DNA of 64,000 bases from Mesocentrotus franciscanus (taxonomy: Eukaryota; Echinodermata; Echinoidea; Camarodonta; Strongylocentrotidae), in assembly GCA_037976565.1 (NCBI GenBank), contig CP137666.1, forward strand, positions 52,603,271-52,667,270, in the 5' to 3' direction. The notes below the pieces were generated by a model. The model saw nothing but the letters and a program-made list of their open reading frames with translations, did not search any database and had not been told where the DNA came from. The stretch's first letter is position 1. Each line of letters opens with the position of its first letter. Positions 32,898-43,151 of this stretch are shown here, piece by piece. A program made the translations under genes and the position numbers.

Positions 32898-34420
32898 ATG
32901 GAGAATATTCGATCGCAGGGGTCTTGTGTTTTTGTTACTGTGTTTGTTGTACTTTTCTGTGTGGATTTTGCATGCAGAGTGGAAGGTGATCCTATACTAA
33001 GAATAGCTAACATCGGAGATAATATCACACTAAGCTGCTATCGACCTAATGAAAACGACATGATCTGGTATAGAAATCAAACATTCATTGCCAACTCGCG
33101 CGGTGTCGAAATCAATGATCCTCGTTTTACACAAGGTACCCGCAATGGTAAACCTGATTCTAACAATATAAATATTTCTAACATTAGAATGAATGATTCG
33201 GCTACCTTCACTTGTTATTACACAAATAATGCTCTAATTCAGTCGTATGACTTATACGTATCATTAGATGTTCTAAATGCATTACAGCATCTCATGATGA
33301 TCCGATTAAAACAAAAGTGATTTGTACTCTGGATAATTATAAGACGAGCCAGATGCTTTCTAAAAGTATCACTCTGAACGGGAGCATATATCGCACGGCT
33401 ATTATTCAAGGGAGCGCCTTTTCTTTTCCGATTTATGAGACTGAATTAAACAGGCTTCCTTCAGAATTCTATCTGCAAATAGAGGCCGAGTCGAGGATCA
33501 CATGCATGCTACCAACTCCGCCCACGCAACCCTCCTTTCCTACGACTACGCTACCAACGACTTCTTTGAAACAAACATCGCAAAATAGAACATTGATATT
33601 ATCAAATACAGCTTCAACAAAATTGCCTGCTAGTAGATCTACATCAATTTCTGCAACACAACATCACACACCAAAAAACAAGAATGCCAGCTCCGACAAA
33701 AACACGAGTGATGGCAATATAACCCTGATTATCGTCGTTCTTGGTTCTGCTTTCATTCTGATATTGATTGTTGTCATTATTGTTCTGCGATGTAAGAATA
33801 CGAAAGATCGACGAGAAAATAAACACATTGGCAATGCATCGATTAAAAAGGAGCATCCTGAAGTTTGTTACGAATCGGTTGAAGGTGGATCTCGGAAGGG
33901 TCCAGAGTATGCCACTTCCACTAAGGAATTGAGGGAAACCAGCTTGGATCAACGAAGTGCAGATCATCCTGAAAACGGTGAAATGATTGACAATAGTCTC
34001 TACGATTCTAGAGACAAGATCGCTGATAGCTCCATCTCACGAATAGAAGGTCCGCTGGACGACGCGCTCTATGCCATGCCGGACAAAAGGGGAACCATCA
34101 GTCGTGAGTCAAAATCAACATCAAAAGTTACTGATAGATCTTCCAATTCAAATCATCTCTATGGCAACAGTGCTATCATCACTCAACACGAGCAGATCAG
34201 GGGTACCCGTCAGCAAGAGGACCAGTATGACGATGTCAAGATGCCAGGATCAGGGAGTGATGCAGAGGAGATTCCTCTCTATGACATGCCAGATAAAGGA
34301 CCCACGAGGAATACCCTGAAGGCCACTCCAGAAGCAGGACAGACACCAACCTTGTCTAAGGATGAGGTAGTCAGTGTAGATGCGTTGTATGCCGAGGTTG
34401 ATAAGACCAAGAAAAAATAA
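32898..34420 (+). pseudogene. B-subfamily Ig receptor with a single frameshift
   Basis: Closely related to the intact B gene at 43152 over its whole length. Frame 1 (32898 to 33320) encodes leader, V-set Ig (SCYRP, IWYRN, DSATFTCYY) and QSYDLYV. The matching frame then changes: TACGTATC at 33255-33262 stands where the intact gene has CGTGTC, two bases more. After that the second Cys-rich domain, the Thr-rich stalk, the transmembrane helix (LIIVVLGSAFILILIVVII) and the entire tail are open to 34420. Tail motifs are CYESV, EYATS, LYDSRDK, LYAMPDK, YGNS, YDDV, LYDMPDK and LYAEVDK. Apart from this one change the gene is undamaged, so it may be a very recent pseudogene, a null allele or a sequence error. 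It is annotated as a pseudogene on that basis. Confidence 0.75.
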
Positions 34421-35619
34421 ACGAATAACCAATTGTTTTTCTTTTTTATTATTTTGTTTGAAATTCGAATCTAGTATGGTTCAAAGTACTTTGCTTTAAA
34501 ATTGTATTTCATCAAATCAATATCTTAAAAAAAGCTTTGAAATACAAAAGATAGTAACCCGATCGCAACTACTTTCGAAAAATCAAACTAACGCAATTTA
34601 AATTTCCTTGAAAGTTACCTTTTGAAACGTGCGAATATTACAAAGACGTATTACGTATTCTGATTAGGGTATTGAATTTGCACCAGAGTTGATTTTTCGA
34701 AAATGGTTGCGATCTTGTTTAGCGTGATTTGTCACCTAAAGGCAAGTAACCGATTTTCGAATCTATACTGAAACTATATTTCGAATGAAGAATGATTTGG
34801 AGTTAATTACTGAGGGATGCACTAATCGTTTGAACATTGAGGCCACATTTTGTAGCATGAAAATCTTACATACAACAACAAGATGGCAAAAATGGGCTCG
34901 GAAAACGTGTTGGAATCGTGTAACGTACACCATCGGTAAAGGTATCTGCTTGGGTGACAAGTTCGGGAATCTTTGAATGGCTCTAGATAGTATTATCTTT
35001 TGGAGTGTACGAATAGTATATACGACTGTTTTCTTAAGTATTACTGCGATATGAATTTTTAGTTCTAATGAAAACTCGAACTAAACTAGCTACTGAAGTT
35101 AGGAAGAGAATTAAGATAAAACCGATTTGAATTCTAATCACAATATCACATTTCATTTTGTAAAGTCTTATCATGAGCTGATGTCTTAGAATGCTGTTTA
35201 CTGTACAAAGTGTAATCTAATGAAAGTTTTATTTCAATTGTCTACTTTATGCCGATTCTGCAAGGTAGAAGGAAGTGGATTGCCTCTGATTACTTTTAAA
35301 GTCATAGTCATTGATAGCTTGCGGGTGACCTTTAATCTATTTACGTACAAAACGATTCAAGAGACTTTCAAGAATTCAACTAAAGGGTAAATTCAGTAGC
35401 CTATGGTTTGCATACAGAAATCTTGTTAGAATAATGTAACATGTCATTGTAATGTCCGCACAATTCAAAATGTGATGCACAAGGCTATTAAAACTGCCTT
35501 ATGTTGATTTTTCGAAAATATCTACTATCGTGCTGTACTAATCGATGAATGAAAGACGATGTTCACTTAATAATCTAGAAAATAAATAATGTCTTATAAT
35601 AATAATGGTAATATTCACC
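34421..35619. repeat. Duplicated 3' flank of B gene, intergenic unit D
   Basis: Parallel to 44673-45900 downstream of the intact B gene (gaaattcgaatctagtatggttcaaag, acccgatcgcaactactttcgaaaaatc, ttctgcaaggtagaagg). Its second half matches units A and B at 22-24 kb. No gene is present. Confidence 0.7.
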
Positions 35620-36135
35620 GGAGCCCGGGTGCTGAATTTTACATTTTTTAAAACGAAAGAATTTACATGATAACAAAATACACTAAATGGAATCATAATA
35701 ATACAAGTAAACAATCAGGCGCAGATCTACGGGGGTTAGGGTTTAACCCCGCCAAAAAAAAACAAACAAACAAACAAAAACGCACACTGGAGAGAAACCT
35801 TTCAAGTGCAAATATTGTGTACACATGAAAACTCTGGATATAACTGTGTATTAAACTGTTACTTGATTTAAAAAGACGTTATCATGCACTGCTTTTTATG
35901 GTCTCCATTGTGTTAGTAGATGCCAGGAAAACTTTACTTACGGGCCGGGGGTTCAAAATAGCAACAAAAATAGCCTCGCCGATACGCGGCTCGTGGACGA
36001 TGCTCTGCATCGTCATTGGGTCAAACTGTTTAAACTGTTACTTGATTTAAAAAGACGTTATCATGCACTGCTTTTTATGGTCTCCATTGTGTTAGTAGAT
36101 GCCAGGAAAACATCACTTACGTTGGTTCAAAATAG
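35620..36135. repeat. Insertion with zinc-finger fragment and direct repeats
   Basis: Absent from the parallel flank at 45.8 kb. It contains a caggcgcagatctacggg end like the hAT-type family, an (AAAC)n run, a C2H2 zinc-finger linker fragment (35783-35818), and an approximately 79-bp segment present twice (35853-35931 and 36032-36110). Between these is a hairpin, gacgatgc-tct-gcatcgtc (35996-36014). It is probably a composite non-autonomous transposon. Confidence 0.5.
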
Positions 36136-36821
36136 CGAGAAAAAAAATATATCTGTATAATAATATTCTGGATAATAAAGATGTTTCAATGTTGTAATGA
36201 TGATTGTGTAAATGTTTGCACTAGGTAACAAATAATGGGTTAATTTGGTTCTTTCGTCAGAAAATCCAGATTTTCTAAATCGTTCTACAATCATGACATT
36301 TGAAACGATAACGCAATTTAAATGGTTTTACGTCTTTGGCGACCTTGGACACGCGAGGCAATGGAGAAAATATTAAAGAAGGCATCTATGAATCCTCAGT
36401 CCTGATTGCTCATGAGAATTATGAGAAGCAAGTTTATTAAAGTAGGGCCTACCTTATTAGACATTTCATGGAAGAATAGTTAAATTACATGGTATTACAT
36501 GTATTTTCAACATGATATGTGTCTATTATGTTTGTTGATAAAAAAAAAGTGTATATGCATTTGTACTCAGATGAATGATATTTCAGAATGTAAACGTATA
36601 ATAAAACCATTTTTATCCTCGCGCAACCTGTAGATTAAAGTCAAAAGTAATTGATTAAAGTTGCAAATAAGTATAAAGCACAACATTTTTTTTGTTTTCT
36701 GTACTTCTCAATATGGAGAATGAAAAATATATTAATAAATTGGGGAACATGAGATAGTACTTGCCCTCACGGTCACCATATGGTACGAATACATCCTTTC
36801 CCCCTAACACTCGAAATTAAT
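36136..36821. repeat. Unit D remainder and SINE fragment
   Basis: 36170-36450 matches the later part of units A and F (cgtctttggcgacctt, gaatcctcagtcctgattgctcat). 36745-36800 is a short SINE fragment (gccctcacggtcaccatatggta) of the 60888 family. The remainder is not recognised. Confidence 0.5.
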
Positions 36822-36927
36822 GTAATACTAAGCCACTAAAGTGACAAAACACATTGGGAAATAGATATATCCATGACGTGTCGTGGTAAGGTTTTATTAC
36901 AGTATTATAATCGCAAATACTAAAAAT

Positions 36928-37066
36928 GGGAATCTTCAATGTCTATATATCGCTACTTTGCACGAACGTATGTTAGAATTTTCGAATAGATCAGCCATAA
37001 TCAGTGAGGAAAGTCCTGAACGCCGGAGATGACGTAACCCTAGATCGTGTGACGGATCGGAAATTG
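36928..37066 (+). pseudogene. A-subfamily receptor stump, second copy
   Basis: ATGGGAATCTTCAATGTC opens the same leader as the stump at 27788, then AGDDVTLD appears after a frameshift. The conserved Ig Cys is changed to Arg (CTAGATCGT). The similarity ends in GATAATAATAATGATTATAATAA, the same kind of AAT run that ends the first stump, showing that truncation preceded duplication. Confidence 0.7.
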
Positions 37067-37100
37067 ATGATAATAATAATGATTATAATAATAATAATAT

Positions 37101-37751
37101 TACACTGCAAAAACAAGGGTGTTAAATTCAACACCATGTGTGTTAATTTTAACACTTTCCCGGTATCTATATCAGAAAACACCAGCTGGTGTTATTTAAC
37201 ACCAGGGTTTGGAATTAAACAATTCAAATCCACTCTTGGTGTTAATATTTGACAACTCCTACTGGTGTAGATTAGCACCAATATCTGGAATCATAACAAA
37301 TTCAATTCCACTTTTGGTGTTCATATTCTTGTTGATCCATTAGAGATTTTTCTATGGGTTTCTAATGGTCCCACTTTCCATATTCCCTATTATCGACCAG
37401 GGTAGAAGAACAAGTGGTAAACTGATAATTCATAATCGATGTTGGCTGTCCACCAATAGGTATATTCTAATCTCCATTGCATTAACTCCATCACATATAT
37501 CATTTGAAGTAAATTCAAGATTAACATTTAAGTGTTACAGGCTGGTACACGAATATATAATAAACATGCATGTTGTTTCTTGGTTAGTAATCATATAATC
37601 AATATATCTATTGCTAAAACGTTGATGTAATTGTAACAAGATCGGACAAATAATCTATTGGTCAATAATTGCCAAAGGAAAATACAAAGCACAAAATTGA
37701 TGTGCATTGTCATAATTTGCTTAACAAATCATGATAAATGTATTTTCTGTG
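37101..37751 (+). mobile_element. TA-target transposon (CACTGCAAAAA ends), copy 1, right end lost
   Basis: Begins TACACTGCAAAAACAAGGGTG with sub-terminal GTGTTAAATT/AACACC motifs and continues with a body shared with 46650-47308 (reversed) and 52510-52890. Its right end is missing because a hAT-type element starts at 37752. The leading TA is part of the target duplication known from copy 3. No transposase is visible. Confidence 0.65.
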
Positions 37752-37935
37752 CAGTGGCGGATCCAGGGGGGGGGCCGGGCCCCCTCCCCTAGAAAAAAAA
37801 CAGGTAAAAATACCCTTTTTTTGAAAAAAAAAAAGAAGTTGGGCCCCCTCCCCTGGCGCCCAAGGGGGGCGGTGGAAAAAAATTACCCTTCCCGGAGGGC
37901 AAAACAAATTTGCGGGTGCGAATTTTTTTTTTTTT
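37752..37935. mobile_element. hAT-type CAGTGGCGGATCCAG element, right end degraded
   Basis: Starts CAGTGGCGGATCCAGG and shares the ggccgggccccctcccctag interior with the element at 10045. The right inverted end is not recognisable after a poly(T) run, so no target duplication can be shown. Confidence 0.6.
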
Positions 37936-38064
37936 TGTGCATGGATGTGTGCGCACGAATTACATCACCTGTATGCTGGGGCTTGATTATTGAGAAATTC
38001 GTGAGTGATACGATTATCAACACGATGCCAGTGAAGATCACTGATGAGAGAAGTGTAGATGTTA

Positions 38065-38466
38065 GCTTTGAAGGTCGCCCAATGTGTCGCCCCTTCGCTG
38101 AAGGACAGCGATATCGACATCGCGCATCGGCTGGGTGCTCCAAGGTCTGGGGCAGATCGTCGACCACGATCTATAATTGTAAGATTCATCAGTCGCAGAG
38201 CAAGGAACGCAGTCTATGATGGCCGCAAGAAGCTGAAGGATGTCACAACCAGGGACATCGGTATTCATGGCAGCGCAAACAAGGTCTACATAAACGAGAA
38301 CCAGACGAGCGTTACCCAAGAGCTGCTCGGACTCGTGAATGTCGAGAGGAAGAAGGCGGGCTTCAAGTTCGTGTAGATCGTCAACGGAAAAATATTCGTG
38401 AGGAAAGATGAGAAGGAACCTGCGATCATCATCCACACCAAGGATGATATCAACAAGTTGAAGTAG
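38065..38466 (+). pseudogene. LINE ORF1 C-terminal part
   Basis: The open frame contains DIDIAHRLG, RPRSIIVRF, VYINEN and, after an in-frame TAG (about 38374-38376), VNGKIFVRKDE up to 38466. This resembles the C-terminal RNA-binding domain of ORF1 proteins of L1- and CR1-type LINEs. The N-terminal half is missing. Confidence 0.6.
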
Positions 38467-38579
38467 GCAATATTTACGATTAACATTCTTAAACTCCATA
38501 ATGATGATTATTATAGTCTGCAAGACTCTCATCCTTAAATGATTAATGAAGAATACCAATTACAACCAAATATTGACTG

Positions 38580-41458
38580 TAGGTACTACGTTCCTAATGA
38601 ATTTATTCATGTAAAGGATCAACCTCAACAAACACAATTTCTTAGTTTCTTACATGTAATGTTCGGAGTCTAAGTAAGAATAATGAAAATATGAATATCC
38701 TGTTATCATCATTACAATTCGATTGCTCAGTTATAGGCATTACAGAAACATGGTTAAATTCTCAATCTCCACCTTTATATACCTTAGAAGGTTACAAACA
38801 AATACGTAAAGACAGGTCGAGTGGTAGGGGTGATGGACTTTTAATGTATATCGCGAATTCTTTATCTTTTAAGCCCAGACATGATATTTCTTTCCAAAAC
38901 GAAACTGCGGAACTCTTATGTATTGAGGTTGATCTTCCTAAGGAAAAGAATTTCATTGTTTGCGTCATAAACAGACCACCTAGCTGACATGGTACACTTT
39001 TTAAATGATTTAGAATCGCTCATGTCAACTGTCAACTCTTTCAATAAATCTGTTTGTGTTATGGGTGATTTTAATATCGATTTACTGAATAATAATCCAA
39101 ACTCACTTCGTCTTCGAAATATTCTAGATTCCAATGCATTCAGTGTAATGATTGATAAACCAACCAGAATCAGTAATCATTCATCTTCATTGTTGGATAA
39201 TATTTTCGTAAAAACATCTAAAGGCTTTTCTCAATCAGGTCTGTTTTATTGTGAAATATCTGATCATCTACCCGTGTTTTGCTTACTTTTTGACCACAAA
39301 ATTGTAACACAAAAAGACGAATTGAAAAGAAACGTAAAATTACTGATGAAAATGTTTCTTGTCTGAATGATAATTTACTCTCGGAAAATTGGAATGATGT
39401 TCTGGTTTGTGACGATGTAGAAACAGCTTTTGGAGTATTTTGGAATAAGTTTTATTATCATTTTAATAAACGTTTTCCATATGTGCAATTAAATGACAAG
39501 AGAAAAGGAAATCATCCATGGATTACTAGAGGGATAGTTCAATCTATAAAAAGAAGAAACGTCCTATATAAAAGAATTATAAAGAAACGATCACCAGATA
39601 ATGTTGAGAAATACAAAAAATATAGAAATAAATTAACATCAATTATACGATGCTCACGTCGTTTATTTTACTCTAAGCGGTTTGAAAGTGCAAATAGCAA
39701 TATTTCATCTACCTGGAAAATTGTAAAGGATATTTTATGCAAGCAAGGAAAACATGAAGTTCCAGGAAAAATTGTTCATAGTAATAAAGAAATAACAAAT
39801 GCAGAAGATATTGCAAATGCATATAACACTTATTTTGCCAATGTTGGCCTAAATCAAGCCAAGATGATAAATAATGATGGAACCAACTTCACACAGTACC
39901 TCAATGAACCATCTAAAACTTCTATTTTTCTAAAACCGACGGATTACATTGAAATTCTCAATGTAGTGAGATCGCTAAAAAACAGTCACTCTTCTGGGCA
40001 TGATGAAATCAGTACATCCTTATTGAAAAAGATCATTGGTTCAATTCTAACGCCTCTTGTACACATCTTTCTTTAATTACCGGAGTGTTTCCTTCTTCTT
40101 TCAAACTAGCAAGGGTGATTCCTGTTCATAACAAAGATGACATGATGGTCGTTTCTAACTATAGGCCGATCTCAATACTGCCTAGCTTTTCTAAAGTTTT
40201 AGAACGAATTGTTTATAACAGGCTCTACAGTTTTTTAGATAAATGTGAATCATTGAATCCTGATCAGTTTGGATTTCGGCGGTCTCATTCTACAGATCTT
40301 GCGCTACTGAAATTTTATGACCGCGTTTCAAGTGCACTCGCTGCTCACAAGCATGTTATTGGTGTATTTATGGATCTTAGCAAAGCATTTGACACACTTG
40401 ACCATTCAATTCTTCTTTCTAAGCTAGAGCACTATGGAATAAGGGGTATAGCTTTACAATGGCTTACGAGTTACTTATCTATGAGAAGACAATACACTTA
40501 TTATAACTCTGTTAACTCTGACATTCTGTATCTTAAATGTGGTGTTCCGCAGGGATCCATCCTAGGCCCATTATTATTTCTTATTTATATCAATGATATT
40601 TGTAATGTATCTAAAACTTGAAATTATACTTTATTTGCAGATGATACGAGTGTTTTCTTGTCTCATCGTGAAATCAACACTCTTGAACAGAAACTAAATT
40701 CGGAACTGCCAAAGTTGACTTTATGGTTTAGAAGTAATGTGCTCTCTCTCAATGTGCTTAAAACAAATTATATTCATTTTAGAGGTAGAAAATCTAATGA
40801 CAACCTTGCTCTAAATATTAAACTAGATGATATTTCTATAGAACAAAAGACATGTACAAAGTTCCTTGGTGTATATATCAATGAAAAACTTGACTGGAGC
40901 GACCATGTAAAGCACATTGTTACACCAATCTTCAGAAATATTGGCGTACTGTATAAAATAAAATGTTTTGTTTCTGATAGAATATTACTTATGCTATATA
41001 ATAGTCTAATTTTACCACATATCTCCTATTGTAATATTTTGTGGGCAACATCCAAGTGTGTGACTAATAATATTCTTCTGCTGCAAAAGAAAGCTGTACG
41101 TATATGTACCCGAGCTGGGTATCGTGACCATGCTACCCCACCATTTGTTAAACTGAAATGCTTAAAGGTTGATGATATTAACTTCCTCCAAATTGCCATA
41201 TTTATGTTACGTTTCAATATCAAATTGTTACCTACTTCTTTATCTTCAATGTTCCAACCTAATAACATGGTTCACTCATATTCAACAAGGCAGTCTTCGA
41301 ATTTACATGTGGTCAATCCTCACACTACATTAGCCCAGAAATCAATCAGACATAGGGGTCCAGATGTATGGAATTCTCTACCTAACAATATTCGAAATTT
41401 AAAATCACCAAACTCCTTTAAAAGAGCACTCAAGTGTATTATCATTTCACAGATGTAA
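38580..41458 (+). pseudogene. LINE ORF2: endonuclease and reverse transcriptase
   Basis: The endonuclease domain (ITETWL about 38735, GDFNIDLL about 39064, SDHLPVF about 39262) is followed by a linker and reverse transcriptase (NYRPISILP about 40160, DLSKAFDTLDH about 40375, PQGSILGPLLF about 40548, FADD about 40637). After it comes a C-terminal region ending in DVWNSLP about 41365. The frame breaks near 38985, 39350 and 40066, and a TGA stands at 40619-40621 just before FADD. The breaks rule out activity of this copy. Codon similarity to known LINEs is high enough that it is not ancient. Confidence 0.8.
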
Positions 41459-41900
41459 GATATTACTTACATATATATAATTCTGTATATTAGTTCTCAT
41501 TCTATCGAACATAATTTTTTTTTACTAGACTTAACAATTATATATTCTATATATATACATTTTTTCTTGTTCTTTGTAAATAGTGTAAATAGTTCAGAAC
41601 CCTTTAGGAATTTTATTTGTCATATATTATATATTTGAAAGGTGTTGTAACGATTCAAGCTCTATTTGCTTATGTTTCATCACCTTTGTGTGTTCATTCC
41701 TTTAACTGTATAATAGTTGCAACTTGTCTTTGATAGAACATTGTTATATTCTGATTCACGTGAAGTCAGTTCAAATGGATTGTAAAATTGAAAATGATTT
41801 GTTATATTATATTCTTTTTCAGGTGATGTTAACTCCAATGAATTGTGAAATTGTGAACATGCATAAATAAATAAAAAAATAAAATAAAATAAAAAGTGAC

Positions 41901-42065
41901 CAGGCCCGGATCCACGGAGGGGGCTGACGGGCCCGAGCCCCCGAGCAACAAAACAGGTTAAAAAATATGATGGTAACGTAAATTTTACCTTTTTTGAACA
42001 AAGAACAAAAGCGGGCCCCCCTGAGTTTTGGGTTTTTTCCGCCCCACCCCCGTTTATTCACCGGC
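41901..42065. mobile_element. Degraded hAT-type GGATCC-end fragment
   Basis: Starts CAGGCCCGGATCCACGG directly after the LINE tail and has the usual GGGCCC-rich interior with a poly(T)-containing centre. The opposite end is not clearly present. Confidence 0.4.
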
Positions 42066-43151
42066 TGGCTGAGTCGACGCTAAATAGTTCCTCAAAAATT
42101 GGACAAAAAATAATAATAAGTGCTTGGTTCTGAATGCAGAACAAGACAGTGCGGTGTCCAGTCATGGTCGAGCATCCCGTCTTGGATCTGAATTACGGAG
42201 TAACCGTAATGAAGCTACTGTGTGATCAAGGTCGATTGCGAGTCCCTAATAACAAAATATTAAATCCAAACATAATGGCCTTAAACATAATAACACACAC
42301 ACACAAGAATTATTGAGTACTGTATCTTCCAAAATGGCTGCCAAGATAACTTAAATGTTTCAAATATAAAAGTAATAATGACCAATTACAAGTTGGCAAG
42401 AAGAAAAGTATCGAATGAAGGGGAAATGAGAGTGTCATGACGGAGAGAGCAAGCTTGCCATGGAAGGCAAGGTTGAATGGGTACGAATGAGTGAGGACAG
42501 AACAAAAGAAGTATGATGGAAAGAGATGGGGGAAGGTATGTAGGTCAGGACTGCCCTGATATCAGGACAGAGTAAAGAAAGCTAAACGTAAATTAAAAAA
42601 AAGTGCCTATGAGTACAATTATAATCATACCCTGAGACTGAGTTATATAGACTACGAGAAGGTAACAATAGTATACAAGTTCATTACAAATGAAAATCAT
42701 TCATCATGCACCTGTCTACTTATTCTTCGTATACAATACCATCAAAGTGGGTGACCTTGAAGGTTTTATACCATTCCAGTTACCTAAGATTGCCGTATAC
42801 GTATTTTCAGAAAGAAAAACAAAACAGTTCCCTTCTTCAAATCGGCCCAATCCCGCGCACGTACTTTTCATCATAACCTGCTTCAGAACGTTATTTCCGT
42901 CAAACACCATCGAGTTCAGGAACTATATCATCGAATGCAGACTATGGTCCTTGTGACAGACAGTCCTTGTGAAGTTGTGATACTTAACCGTCTTTGACAA
43001 ATCAAAGCAGCATTATACTATCAGTTACTAGTTTGACGCCGCGAGAGGAAAACTTCGCTTATATTGTTCCATATAGCGATGAAAGTGCATTCAATATGTT
43101 TTCTTCGATTTGGATTTTTCATCATCGTTCGTAAACTTGCATGACTCTAAG
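42066..43151. other. Upstream region of intact B gene
   Basis: 42130-42280 is the duplicated flank also found at 29050-29235. The remainder shows no repeat or gene. No TATA box can be assigned with confidence. Confidence 0.4.

Larger units (their letters stand above)
38065..41897 (+). mobile_element. Non-LTR retrotransposon (LINE), 5' truncated and inactive
   Basis: A CR1/Jockey-like LINE judged by its two-ORF order (ORF1, then endonuclease plus reverse transcriptase) and an A-rich (AATA)n 3' end at 41862-41897. Its 5' side joins the dispersed repeat also seen at 28290-28420. ORF2 has several frameshifts and a stop, so the copy is dead. The clade is a guess from RT motifs. Confidence 0.8.

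Noticed and set aside
38059..38559. 165-codon - strand frame at 38062-38559
   Set aside because: Antisense to the LINE ORF1 fragment, whose + strand motifs are recognisable.
38691..41458. Several long frames that could be taken for host genes
   Set aside because: They carry endonuclease and reverse transcriptase motifs of a LINE, with frameshifts and a stop.
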